Source: Verrucomicrobia bacterium UBA1731
GTDB lineage: Bacteria; Verrucomicrobiota; Kiritimatiellia; RFP12; UBA1067
Reading direction: 5' to 3'
NCBI GenBank assembly: GCA_002317575.1
Contig: DCIH01000011.1
Coordinates: 18,601-34,457 of the forward strand
DNA length: 15,857 nucleotides
Numbering within the stretch: the stretch's first letter is position 1; every line of letters starts with the position of its first letter. The notes beneath the pieces are model-generated. The model was not told the origin of the DNA. It searched no databases and worked only from the letters and a program-made list of their open reading frames with translations. Positions 1 through 9,011 of this stretch are shown here, one piece after another. Position numbers and translations under genes: made by a program.

Positions 1-3000
1 ATCTTCGACAGCCGCGAGGAGCCGTAGAGCTGGAGCGAGACATCGCCCTCCGCATAGATCGAGCCGCCCTTCGTGCCGGTCGCGGTGTTGCCGGTGATGT
101 CGATCTGATTGGCCGTGATATCGATGTTGCCCTTGACCCAGAGCGCACCGCCTTCGCCGTCCGTCGCCGCGTTATCCATGAAGACAACACTCTGGACGCC
201 TTCCATGTAGATGCCGGCCTTATGCGCCGCCAGCTGATAGGTCGAATCGGTCTCGATCGCCGCCTGCGTCACGCAGATCGCGCCGCCCTTGACGCCGGTG
301 TTGCCCGAGAAGGTGATCGTGTCGGGCGTGCCGTACGTCACCGTATGATCGATGTCGATACCCTCGGCAATGCCGAGCACCACCTGTCCGGAACCGACCG
401 TGATCGCGCCGCCCTGGTTATTCGTGAAGGCGGACTTGCCAATCACATACACGGAACCCTTGTTGAGGTTGATTGCACCGGCCTTCGAACCGGTAATCGT
501 CGTATCCTCGACGGTGATCGTCGAATAAAGCTTCTGGTGGGTACCATCGGCATTATAGTAGTTCGTGACTTGCTTCGCGCCGTCCGTCCCGTTCACCTTG
601 ATCGCCGTATTGAAGCCCTTGATCGTCAAGTGCTGCAGCTGGAGGTTGAACGCCAACGCCGCGTTCGTCGCGTCGATGAAGTCGCAGCAGCCGTCCGTCT
701 GCGCCTCGATCGTGAGCTCGCGCGCCGGATCGCTTCCGCCGTCGATGACGAGATTGTAGGAGCTGCCATCGGCGAAGAGCGGCTTTTGGGTCGCCTTGAC
801 GATCTCCTTGCCCGTCAGCTCGAACGCACTGTCGACGGTCAGCGTATACTTGCCGTCCGTGAAGAGCGATTCGTCGAAGGTGATCTTGTAACCCTCATAG
901 ACACCGTCCTGATCGAGATCGATGTTCGCGGCGACAATACCGTGCTCAATGCCGTAGATGAGTTCGGAGAAGGTAAGACCATTCGACGTGTTCCAACCGG
1001 TCTCGGAGCCCTTCTGCGTCACCACCAGCGCCTCGATGAGCTTCGCACCGCCGTCCTGCCACCAGGCGCCGCGCGTATAGTTGAAGAAGGTGCTGGAGAA
1101 ATTGCGCTGATCGACGTCGATGATATCCGTCGCCGCGCCACCGAACACGGAATCGTATTTCGCGTCCGTCGCCCGGATGCGCTCAACCGTGTCGCCCTCG
1201 TTATAGACGACGCCGATATTGTCTGCCTGCGGCTTCGCGTAGGCAATCGCGATGATCGCGCCGTTATTGTCCGACGAGACCTTGACGAGCGCGCTCTGGT
1301 AGTAAGCCGCCGGCGAAATCGAAACGGCCGAGGAGGAATCCGTACCATACGCGAACACCCGGACCTTTTCAACCGTGGTCACGCCGAACGTATCGGCCGG
1401 CGCGTCTTCGTCCTCGGCATAGGTGCGAGCGGTAAGCGTCCCCTGCTCATCCCGCTTGACGTTCGTGCCGATGTAATTGGTCACCCGCTCGGCCGTGAAG
1501 TCCGAACCGACCGCGTGATCTTCGAGAGCAGACGAACGTTCGTCGTCCGTCATATCATGGACATCCACCCCGGCATGAAGATTGTCGACCGAAAGAAGGA
1601 TATCGTCATACGCAAGCGCCTCACCCTCGGTCCGCACGGAAATCTCATCCGTCGCCTCGGCCTTCGTCTTGCCGAACACAAGATCGAACATCGCGGTCGT
1701 GCCGTAATCACCGCCCATATCCACGGTGATCGAGACATCGGTCTCGACATAGGCGGTGTTCAGGAGTGCGTCCTTGAGCGCCTTGCGCGCGTCAGCCATG
1801 GACTCGTTGTCGCCACCCTGCTCATCCGTCAGCACCTCGAGCTGAACGATGAACGCCTGCATGTCCGCACGCAGGGTCTTTGAGTCGGTCGCAACGTCGA
1901 CCTTCGTGGTCTTGAAGTTGTCGAGGACACCCTGCAGCCAGTTATAGCCGTCGTTCTCGCTCGCATCCGCGGGATCGACGACCTCGAGCTTAGCGACCGC
2001 AGTGGACATCGCGTCATACCACGCCTTGACATCGGTCAGGTTCTGCGCAAGCTGACGCGCCTCGACTTCAGTCGGTACGAGGACAGAGCCTGCTGCGGAC
2101 TTGACGCCCGCCGTGACCTTTTCGTGATTGACGAAGAGCGCCTGCCAGAGCGCAAACTTCACGTCCTCCGCCGTAACCGACACATTCGCGTTCACAGCAT
2201 CAAGCCAAGCGGAAGAAGCCGCATCCAGATACTCACCAGTCGCATCATCCGCCTTGACATAATCCGCCGTCTTCACGCCGCCGCCGAACTCGCCGACAAC
2301 CGAGTAGTAAATCTCGAGATTCGCTGTCGCAGGCGCGGAGATATCGCCCGTTCCCGTATCGAAACCAGCGAGGAAAGCCGCCTTGACCTGATCGAGCGTC
2401 TGATTCGTCTTTTCACCGAAATCATAGACGACTTCTGTGCCAGCATCGTTGTAGTGCGCAGTGATTTCGAAATCAAGCGCGCCATCGGATGTGCCGCGCT
2501 GGTTGGCCGCCACGATGGCGTTGAGGAACATCGCCTTTCCGTCCAACGACTGGAACGCGTAGCCGTCCTCCTCGAAAGACGTGTTGCCCGCAATCGTCGT
2601 ATCGACGACGTTCACCTGCAGATCGTTCATTCCGGGCGCCGTGCTCGAAGCATCCTTGATCACGCCGTTCTCAACATGATGGCGCGTCAGCACACCGCCC
2701 TGATAGACGCCGCCCTGATACATCGCGCCGCCCTGTCCGGCCGCGTTGTCATAAAGCGTATTTGAAACGAGCGAGGTAATCGCGCCGTCCCCAGTCGTCG
2801 CGAACGCACCGCCCGAAGTCACGACCTTCATCTGCACGATGACCACGTCATCCGCCTTGACCGAATCGCCGAGGTCGCCGATCGCCCAGTAGTCCTTCTG
2901 TTCGGTTTCGTCCTCATCCGTCGTTTCCGGATCATCCGGAATGTCACGCCACTGCTCCGGCGTGAACACCGAACCGTCGAGATTGCGGTAGGCGAGCTGG

Positions 3001-6000
3001 TTGCGAATATCCTTATCCGTGACAAGTGCCGCGTTCTCGGCGTCCGAGCACGTGATGTCGCCCGTCTTCTCGTCGAGCGTATAGGTAAAGGACTTCTCCT
3101 CGTCCTTCGACTTCTCGTCCATCGGATCCGCCGGCTTCGTGTACGTGACCGTGATGACCGTATCGCTCGTACGCGTCAAGGTATAGACGATTTCGTCCTT
3201 CGTGACCGTCCGCTCCGGAAGGATCAGCGCGCCTGTCGCGGCGTCCTTGACGTACTCGACAAGATGATCCTTGTCGTTGTTGTAGTACTTGACGGAGGCA
3301 TTCGAACCCTTGTTCGAAAGATAGGCATTCTGGTAGCTCGTGAAGTTGCCGGCATTTGTGATCGCCGCACCGGCGAGCACCGCCGTGAAGACATTCTCCT
3401 GACCGCTGACGATGAAGTCGTCGTTCAAGCCATTGAGGACATACTGTTTCATCGCCGTCTCGAAATCGAACGTGTCGCTCGTGAGCAGATTGTCGACAAA
3501 GACGGAATTCTTGACGACGGTCGTCACGCGCGCATCGTTGTAGATGGCGCCGCCGAACGAATAAGCCGTATTGCCCGAGAAGCTCGTCTCGTCGATCTTG
3601 ACGACCGTCTGAATCGTCCCCTCGTTCATCTCAAGGAACAGCGCGCCGCCCTGATCGGCCACATTGTCCTCGAACGACGAGTCGTTGAACGTCGCGATGG
3701 CGTCCTTATTGAGGCCGGAGACGACCTGCACCGCGCCGCCCTGCGCCGCGACATTGCCCTTGAACGTGACGCTCGTCACCGTCAGAACGGCATCGTCGCT
3801 CGCAACCGCGCCGCCCTTGCCGCCGGCCGTATTGCCCTCGAACGTCATGTCCGTCATGATTGCGACCGAGCCGAGGCCCAGCTTCACCGCACCGCCGTCG
3901 CCGACGGCCCGGTTGCCCGAGAAGGTGTTCTCGCGCGTGAAGGAGTAGCTGGAACCGTTCGAATAGAGCGCGCCGCCGTCCTGCGTCGCAGTATTGCCGC
4001 TGAAGACCGTATACTTGAACGTCACCGACGCCGTGGTCGGCGTATAGAGCGCTCCGCCGTTCTCCGCCGCATTGGCCTTGAACGTCGTCTTGTAGAGCGC
4101 GACCTTCGCCACGCCCTCCGCGAAATAGATTGCGCCACCGTCGTGAAGCGCCGAGTTGCCGTCGAAGAGCGCGGCGTTGAGCTCGACCGTCCGCGTCAAG
4201 TCGGACGTGTAGACCGCGCCACCCTTGTCAGCCGTATTCTTCGCGAAGACCGCATCATCCTTGACTATGAAATTGACGGCATTAAGATAGATCGCGCCGC
4301 CCTTGGTCTCAGCCTCGTTTCCGGTGAAACGCGCCGCGCCGCCAACCGTCACGTCGCGGTTCGAGAAGAGCGCGCCACCCTCCTTCGCGAGGTTGCCGAT
4401 GAACTTGGCCGCGCCGAGCGTCAGCGTCGAACCCGTCTCGACATAGAGGGCGCCGCCCTGGCCGACGAGCACCTTGCCCATCTGGGCATTGAAAAGTTTC
4501 TGTCCCTCGTCGGAAGCAGTGAATTTGGACTGAATGGACGCCAGCATTGTGACGGAAACATCCTTGCCGTCCGCGCCCTTGGCGCTCTCGACCGATTTCA
4601 CGACCGTCTCGACATCACCATCGCCCTTGACGGACATCTTCTTGACCGTCAGCGTTACGAAGCCCTCGGGCGTTAGAAGCCCGACGAGCTCGCCCTCCGC
4701 CGTCAGCACGCGATAGAAGTCGCCGGACTGCTCGGCTTCCCGGTAAAGATTGCCGTTGACGCCGAAGTCGGATCCGTCGATCACATAGAGAAGCTTTCCG
4801 TCGGCCGTATGGTAGCCGGCGAGGTTACCCTCGAAGGTGCCGCCCGTCACTTCCAGACCGGTGGCGGCATAGACGGCGCCGCCCTTCGAAGCCGCCGTAT
4901 TCAGCTCGTAGTTGCCGATGAATTCGCCGCCGGAGATGATGAGATTCGTCCCCGTATTGCCGTAAATCGCACCGCCCGCCAGATCCGCGGCGTTCGCGTT
5001 GAAACGATAGGCATCGGTGACGTTCAGCGCGCCCGTATTCACATAGATGGCACCGCCCTGCTGATCCGCCACATTGTACTGGAACACCGCGTTGTCGGCG
5101 GAAAGGTCATCACCCTTCGCCAGATAGATCGCGCCGCCGTAATCGGCGGTATTGCCGGAGAACGTCGCGCCCTTCAGCGCCAGCCCCGCCCCCGATTCAT
5201 TGTAGATCGCACCGCCGTTCTGAGCGTCGCTGTTGTCCTTCAGAAGCGTATTCTCGATCGTGAGCGAAGCTCCGGCCTTGTTGTAGATCGCGCTCTTGCC
5301 GGCCTCGGAAATCTCCAATCCCTTCAGTGTGAGGCCCGTCGACTCATTGGTGAAAATCGTAAAGGAGGTCGCGTCATCCGCCGAAATCACGGCCTTGCCC
5401 GCACCGTTGATGGTGACATAATCCCGCGTAATCGCATCCAGCCCCCACTTGAGGATGTTCGCCTCGCCCTGCGCGTTCTTGGAGAACTGGATTTCGTAAT
5501 TCTTCGCATAATCGGCGTTCGACTTGTAGGCAACCTTGTTGATGATATTGCCGGTCGCCATCGTCAGCGTGCCGCCCTCCTGGAGATCGGCCGTCGTGAG
5601 TTCGAAGGTATTCGTCTCGATGTTGCCGATCGTAAAGCTGGAAACGGAAGTGCCCGAGTACGAGACCTCGAGCACCTTAAGGGACGTATAGTCCGGATTC
5701 GTCAGCGTCGCAACATCCTCAACGTTCCAGTAGAGGATCTTGCCTTCGGACGTGAGATTCGCATAGAACTTCTCAAAGTGTCCCGCGTTCTCGGCGTCCG
5801 TCTTCGACGCATCGTACACTTCGTCCTGGAGCGTGTAGTAGTCGACATTGCCGTCCGTACCCTTGTGCGCCACGAGATTGAAGTACTTGAGCGACTGATC
5901 GGCGTCCAAGACGCCGTCCTGACAGAACTCATACGCCGTGCCGTAGAAGTCCTTATTGACGACGTCGATCGCCTCGCGGAGGTTCATGTTCGCGCCGTCA

Positions 6001-6917
6001 TAAGTGTAGTCGGACGCATCCTCGGCCACCTCGACCGTCACGATCTTCGTCGCGGCGAGATCGTAGTCGTAGTTATCGGGAATGAAGATCTCATGATTGA
6101 CGTCGCCGATCTGGTACTCGAGCTCCCAGTCGCCGTGAATGCCCGTGATGTCGTCGGAGATCGCGACATCGGCGTCGGCGAGTTCGGCGATCTGGCGCGC
6201 CAAGTCGCGGCCCGTGCCGTTCTGGCCGAGCTCGCAGCCGTAGAACATGATGTCGCCGTCGTCGGTGAGATACCCGCCGATCGCGCGCCAGTCCTCGGCC
6301 TGCATGTTGTCGTCGGTGATCACATCCGCGCCGAGCTTGATGACGCCGGCCTTGTTCGCGTGCGAGAAGAAGTGGATCGAACCGTATTCCTTGCCGGACT
6401 CCTGGAGACGGGACAGGACGTCGGAGAGTCCCTCGTCTTCATTGAGCACGATCACATCGCGACCTTCGGCTTCGGCGGCGGCGAGGAGAGATTCGCTGCC
6501 GGGAAGCGTGGCGTCGACGACGACGAGCGAATCGTCGGACAGGCTGGAGAGTGTGGCCTGGCTCGCGGTGTCGATCGTGACGCGCGTGGGAACGGGTTTG
6601 TTGAAATAATCGGCAAGCGCCCCGACATCGCCGTTGATGAGCGCCTCGGACGCCGCGTCAATATCAGCGACATCGCCCGCGTAGACCGGCTTGCCGATGT
6701 CGTTGCCAGACCCCTCGACGGGACCATCCACGGGACCCGCGTTCTTGAGCGTCTCGCGGTCCTCCTGTGCCTGACGGTCCGTTTCCGACTGCTGCGCGTT
6801 CGGATTCGGGTCGTTCGCCTGCTGGACGGCTTCTTCGACCTCGACGGCCGCGGCCGCATCGAACAGCACGCGATCTTCGAGCTTGAACATTTCGAGGTTT
6901 TTCTTGTTCTTGGCCAT
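1..6917 (-). CDS. Giant surface/adhesin-like protein, LExR-type N-terminal tag + DUF4347 + Pmp-like beta-helix repeats (3' end outside window)
   Basis: The frame is open from the ATG at 6917 to the left edge, giving at least 2305 residues with no stop. The start is set by AAGGAG eight bases upstream. There is no Sec signal. Instead the N-terminus carries KLEDRVLFDAAAA (12-24), like the LEPRxLFDAA tag of very large PVC and proteobacterial repeat proteins. Residues about 131-270 match DUF4347, with FFSHAN (His186), FYGCELGQ (Cys228) and DDITGIHGDWELEY. A MNLREAID motif near 310 opens a beta-helix region. About 22 GGA[IVLMF] motifs alternate with F.GN.A motifs (about 568-690, 820-1130, 1367-1410 and after 2130), as in chlamydial Pmp proteins. 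A helix-rich, repeat-free stretch lies at about 1550-1810, and a DLDQDG calcium-loop-like motif near 2000. Known: such proteins are cell-surface or secreted. Inferred: type I export through the neighbouring TolC lipoprotein. The function of DUF4347 and the missing C-terminus remain unknown. Confidence 0.9.
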   Translation of the reverse strand, partial: MAKNKKNLEMFKLEDRVLFDAAAAVEVEEAVQQANDPNPNAQQSETDRQAQEDRETLKNAGPVDGPVEGSGNDIGKPVYAGDVADIDAASEALINGDVGALADYFNKPVPTRVTIDTASQATLSSLSDDSLVVVDATLPGSESLLAAAEAEGRDVIVLNEDEGLSDVLSRLQESGKEYGSIHFFSHANKAGVIKLGADVITDDNMQAEDWRAIGGYLTDDGDIMFYGCELGQNGTGRDLARQIAELADADVAISDDITGIHGDWELEYQIGDVNHEIFIPDNYDYDLAATKIVTVEVAEDASDYTYDGANMNLREAIDVVNKDFYGTAYEFCQDGVLDADQSLKYFNLVAHKGTDGNVDYYTLQDEVYDASKTDAENAGHFEKFYANLTSEGKILYWNVEDVATLTNPDYTSLKVLEVSYSGTSVSSFTIGNIETNTFELTTADLQEGGTLTMATGNIINKVAYKSNADYAKNYEIQFSKNAQGEANILKWGLDAITRDYVTINGAGKAVISADDATSFTIFTNESTGLTLKGLEISEAGKSAIYNKAGASLTIENTLLKDNSDAQNGGAIYNESGAGLALKGATFSGNTADYGGAIYLAKGDDLSADNAVFQYNVADQQGGAIYVNTGALNVTDAYRFNANAADLAGGAIYGNTGTNLIISGGEFIGNYELNTAASKGGAVYAATGLEVTGGTFEGNLAGYHTADGKLLYVIDGSDFGVNGNLYREAEQSGDFYRVLTAEGELVGLLTPEGFVTLTVKKMSVKGDGDVETVVKSVESAKGADGKDVSVTMLASIQSKFTASDEGQKLFNAQMGKVLVGQGGALYVETGSTLTLGAAKFIGNLAKEGGALFSNRDVTVGGAARFTGNEAETKGGAIYLNAVNFIVKDDAVFAKNTADKGGAVYTSDLTRTVELNAALFDGNSALHDGGAIYFAEGVAKVALYKTTFKANAAENGGALYTPTTASVTFKYTVFSGNTATQDGGALYSNGSSYSFTRENTFSGNRAVGDGGAVKLGLGSVAIMTDMTFEGNTAGGKGGAVASDDAVLTVTSVTFKGNVAAQGGAVQVVSGLNKDAIATFNDSSFEDNVADQGGALFLEMNEGTIQTVVKIDETSFSGNTAYSFGGAIYNDARVTTVVKNSVFVDNLLTSDTFDFETAMKQYVLNGLNDDFIVSGQENVFTAVLAGAAITNAGNFTSYQNAYLSNKGSNASVKYYNNDKDHLVEYVKDAATGALILPERTVTKDEIVYTLTRTSDTVITVTYTKPADPMDEKSKDEEKSFTYTLDEKTGDITCSDAENAALVTDKDIRNQLAYRNLDGSVFTPEQWRDIPDDPETTDEDETEQKDYWAIGDLGDSVKADDVVIVQMKVVTSGGAFATTGDGAITSLVSNTLYDNAAGQGGAMYQGGVYQGGVLTRHHVENGVIKDASSTAPGMNDLQVNVVDTTIAGNTSFEEDGYAFQSLDGKAMFLNAIVAANQRGTSDGALDFEITAHYNDAGTEVVYDFGEKTNQTLDQVKAAFLAGFDTGTGDISAPATANLEIYYSVVGEFGGGVKTADYVKADDATGEYLDAASSAWLDAVNANVSVTAEDVKFALWQALFVNHEKVTAGVKSAAGSVLVPTEVEARQLAQNLTDVKAWYDAMSTAVAKLEVVDPADASENDGYNWLQGVLDNFKTTKVDVATDSKTLRADMQAFIVQLEVLTDEQGGDNESMADARKALKDALLNTAYVETDVSITVDMGGDYGTTAMFDLVFGKTKAEATDEISVRTEGEALAYDDILLSVDNLHAGVDVHDMTDDERSSALEDHAVGSDFTAERVTNYIGTNVKRDEQGTLTARTYAEDEDAPADTFGVTTVEKVRVFAYGTDSSSAVSISPAAYYQSALVKVSSDNNGAIIAIAYAKPQADNIGVVYNEGDTVERIRATDAKYDSVFGGAATDIIDVDQRNFSSTFFNYTRGAWWQDGGAKLIEALVVTQKGSETGWNTSNGLTFSELIYGIEHGIVAANIDLDQDGVYEGYKITFDESLFTDGKYTLTVDSAFELTGKEIVKATQKPLFADGSSYNLVIDGGSDPARELTIEAQTDGCCDFIDATNAALAFNLQLQHLTIKGFNTAIKVNGTDGAKQVTNYYNADGTHQKLYSTITVEDTTITGSKAGAINLNKGSVYVIGKSAFTNNQGGAITVGSGQVVLGIAEGIDIDHTVTYGTPDTITFSGNTGVKGGAICVTQAAIETDSTYQLAAHKAGIYMEGVQSVVFMDNAATDGEGGALWVKGNIDITANQIDITGNTATGTKGGSIYAEGDVSLQLYGSSRLSK

Positions 6918-6937
6918 GATTGTCTCTCCTTACAATC
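6918..6937 (-). promoter_or_regulatory. Ribosome binding site presented in a hairpin loop
   Basis: Read on the minus strand, the bases just before the ATG are GATTGT-AAGGAGAG-ACAATC. The two six-base arms are perfect reverse complements, and the eight-base loop is the Shine-Dalgarno sequence. The 3' arm ends directly against the start codon. The stem is weak (two G-C pairs), so it may expose the site or tune initiation rather than block it. The Shine-Dalgarno itself is secure; the regulatory role is inferred. Confidence 0.6.
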
Positions 6938-7018
6938 GATGTTTCAGTTGTCCGTTAAATTTCAACGCGAGAAGCCGCCCGCGTCCGCGAACGGCTCTTG
7001 ACCACTTATTTATGCGCC

Positions 7019-8908
7019 TCAATCAAACCAGGGCTCCCAGAATCCGACGAACTGCTTCGCGGCCTTGCGGCGCTCGCGATCGGACTTGCGCTCCGCAACG
7101 CGAGCGGCCTTCGCCTGAGCTGCCACCTTCGCTTCCGCCTCTTCGCGGGCCTTCGCTTCCGCCTTGGCCTTCGCCTTGGCCGCTTCCTTCTCCGCCTTCG
7201 CCTTCGCCTTAGCGGCTTCCTTTTCGGCCTTCTCCTTCGCCTTGGCCTCGGCCGCCGCCTTTTCAGCAGCCTCCTTTTCGGCCTTCGCCTTGGCCTTGGC
7301 CGCTTCCTTCTCGGCCTTCTCCTTCGCCTTAACGGCTTCCTTCTCGGCCTTCGCCTTCGCTTCGGCCTCGGCCTCCGCCTTTTCAGCCGCTTCCTTCTCC
7401 GCCTTGGCTTTCGCCTTGGCCGCGGCCTTGTAGAGATCCGCGTGGACGCGGGCGTCTCCGTCGCGAAGCGCAGCCTTGGCGTCGGCGAGCGTCGCGTCGT
7501 CAAGCGATTCGACGCCCAATGTGTTCAGGAGCTGGAAGTAGCTCACATAGTAGTTGCCGAGCGTCACCATGCGATCGATCGACGTCTCCGCCGTCGCCAT
7601 GCGCATGTGCGCCAACTCGAGGTTCGACAGCGAACCGGAGACCTTCTGCGCGCCCTCCGCCTTGCGGAGATTGTCGCGATAGGTGTTGTCAATGCGCGTA
7701 TCGATGCCCAGGCGTTCGCGCGCGGCGAGCACATTCGCGTGCGCCATGCGAACCTGCGCCATCACAACGATGGCCTGCGCGTAGGTACGGAGCTCTTCGG
7801 CGTCCACCTGAGCGGAATAGCTGCGGTAGCGGGCGACGTTCTGCGGCAGACGCAGCAGATCGTAAGCCGCACGGAAGCCGACTTCGGCCCAGGACTTGTT
7901 GTAAAGGTAGTCGTTGCTTGAATTCGTGAAATCGATGAACATGCGCACATTCGGGAACATCATCAGGATCGTCTTGCGGCACTCGTTGACGTTGATGTGC
8001 TTCTGCATGTCGATTTCGAACAGCTCGGGACGGCTCAGCACGGCAATCTGCTCCATGAACTGGATATCAGGGAACGAAAACTCGGGAACCGTGTCGAGAA
8101 TGCCGTCGTCCACCGCGACGTCGGTGTTCGGATAAAGGCCCATCAGGCTGCGGAGCTCGCTCTTGGCGCTGTCGTAGGTGCGCGTGAAGTTGGTGAGCCG
8201 CTTTTCCATGTCCGTGAACTTGCGCATCTCATCGAACGCGCGGAACGGGCTGATCTTGCCGGCCTTGCTGAGCTGCTCGATGAGATCGTAGCGGTTGGTG
8301 CAACTGTCGAGCATCGCCTTCGTCTCGCGGACGGCGCGTTGCGCGGCGGCGACCTTGAAATAGGCGCGAACGGCTTCCAGCGCCAGGTTCTGCTCCGCGC
8401 GCTTCGTGCGCTGGATGCGGATGAACTCGCGGTCCTGCGCCTGGGCCGAATTGAAATACGCAAGGCCGAAGTCAAGCGTCGAAAGCGCCAGGTCGACGTT
8501 GACATAGTTGATTTCCTTTTCCTGCGACATCGAGTAGGTGTCGAACTCCTGGCGCACCCAGCCGTCCTCGCCCTTGGAAATCGAGCGCGAGGCGGACTTG
8601 TTGTCACGCGCCGTGCCGGAGTCGGAAAGCGTCAGCGTGGGCAACATGCCCAGCAGCTCGGCCGTCTTGGCTTCCTTCGCGACGCGTTCTTCGATCTTGC
8701 TGACGGACAAGTCGAGATTGCCCCTGATCGCAAACTTCACCGCCTCGTCCAACGTGATGATCCGCCCCTTGAGAGGATCCGTTTCGCGCGCCTTTTCGAA
8801 ATGCCTGACGGCGTAGTCCTCGCGCCCTTTACGATAATCCTCAAAACTCTGGCAGCCCACGACAAGGGCCAAGGTGCAAATTCCCGAAGCGATCAGTTGG
8901 TGCTTCAT
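7019..8908 (-). CDS. TolC-family outer-membrane lipoprotein with a long K/A/E helical tail
   Basis: A 629-residue outer-membrane efflux (TolC-type) channel subunit. Residues 1-18 are a lipoprotein signal ending in the lipobox VVGC, so Cys19 would be lipidated. Residues about 50-465 show the TolC layout of two long-helix repeats: ITLDEAVKFAIRGNLDL opens the first and LSRPELFEIDMQKH the second, with LNTLGVE near the end of the core. From about 494 to 605 the protein becomes an almost pure Lys/Ala/Glu helix built on KAEKEAA, then ends in a basic patch and the aromatic terminus FVGFWEPWFD. Typical TolC-family lipoproteins are about 450-500 residues, so the tail is an addition. GGAG seven bases before the ATG supports the start. 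It lies between the small gene and the giant adhesin gene on the same strand. Inferred: the exit channel for the giant protein; a general efflux role is not excluded. The stop TGA is followed in other frames by further stops. Confidence 0.88.
   Translation of the reverse strand: MKHQLIASGICTLALVVGCQSFEDYRKGREDYAVRHFEKARETDPLKGRIITLDEAVKFAIRGNLDLSVSKIEERVAKEAKTAELLGMLPTLTLSDSGTARDNKSASRSISKGEDGWVRQEFDTYSMSQEKEINYVNVDLALSTLDFGLAYFNSAQAQDREFIRIQRTKRAEQNLALEAVRAYFKVAAAQRAVRETKAMLDSCTNRYDLIEQLSKAGKISPFRAFDEMRKFTDMEKRLTNFTRTYDSAKSELRSLMGLYPNTDVAVDDGILDTVPEFSFPDIQFMEQIAVLSRPELFEIDMQKHINVNECRKTILMMFPNVRMFIDFTNSSNDYLYNKSWAEVGFRAAYDLLRLPQNVARYRSYSAQVDAEELRTYAQAIVVMAQVRMAHANVLAARERLGIDTRIDNTYRDNLRKAEGAQKVSGSLSNLELAHMRMATAETSIDRMVTLGNYYVSYFQLLNTLGVESLDDATLADAKAALRDGDARVHADLYKAAAKAKAKAEKEAAEKAEAEAEAKAKAEKEAVKAKEKAEKEAAKAKAKAEKEAAEKAAAEAKAKEKAEKEAAKAKAKAEKEAAKAKAKAEAKAREEAEAKVAAQAKAARVAERKSDRERRKAAKQFVGFWEPWFD
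7097..7429 (-). repeat. Tandem repeat coding for the K/A/E helix of the TolC-like protein
   Basis: The tail contains two adjacent 40-residue units at residues 499-538 and 539-578 (120 bp each, 7295-7414 and 7175-7294). Both start with AKAKAEKEAAEK and end with KAEKEAAK; a degenerate partial unit follows. The DNA copies differ at many positions, mostly synonymous, so this is not a very recent duplication. The composition resembles domain II of TolA, a long periplasm-spanning helix. Confidence 0.8.
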
Positions 8909-8955
8909 GTCCGTTCTCCGCTGAAAATCAACGCTGCAAAATCGTGTTTACATTC

Positions 8956-8997
8956 GGCGGCAATGGACGGAGGACAGGCGCCCTCCGCCATTGCGCC
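8956..8997 (-). other. Strong bulged stem-loop between the small gene and the tolC-like gene
   Basis: On the minus strand GGCG-CAATGG-CGGAGG pairs with CCTCCG-T-CCATTG-C-CGCC around an eight-base loop, giving 16 base pairs with two single-base bulges. It lies in the 103-bp gap, starting about 14 bases after the TAA of the small gene and ending about 47 bases before the tolC-like ATG. No immediate T-run follows on either strand (a TTTT lies about 13 bases downstream), so it is not a textbook terminator. It may act as an mRNA-stabilising or processing site, or as partial attenuation setting the ratio of small protein to channel. Confidence 0.6.
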
Positions 8998-9011
8998 TCC
9001 AGATGCCGCGA

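Noticed and set aside
222..7001. Several long plus-strand reading frames (for example 222-1883, 3264-4676, 4809-7001)
   Set aside because: They are antisense to the giant minus-strand gene, rich in Arg/Val/Leu/Asp with no domain sense, and arise from its GC-biased codons. The minus frame gives coherent DUF4347 and Pmp motifs.
6938..7018. Separate promoter or terminator between the tolC-like gene and the giant gene
   Set aside because: TTGAAA occurs, but no -10 at a proper distance. A weak GC stem (around 6972-7000) has no T-run. Nothing firm enough to annotate.
7097..7429. The K/A/E repeat region as a CRISPR array or non-coding satellite
   Set aside because: Units are in frame, diverged mainly at synonymous positions, and have no unique spacers.
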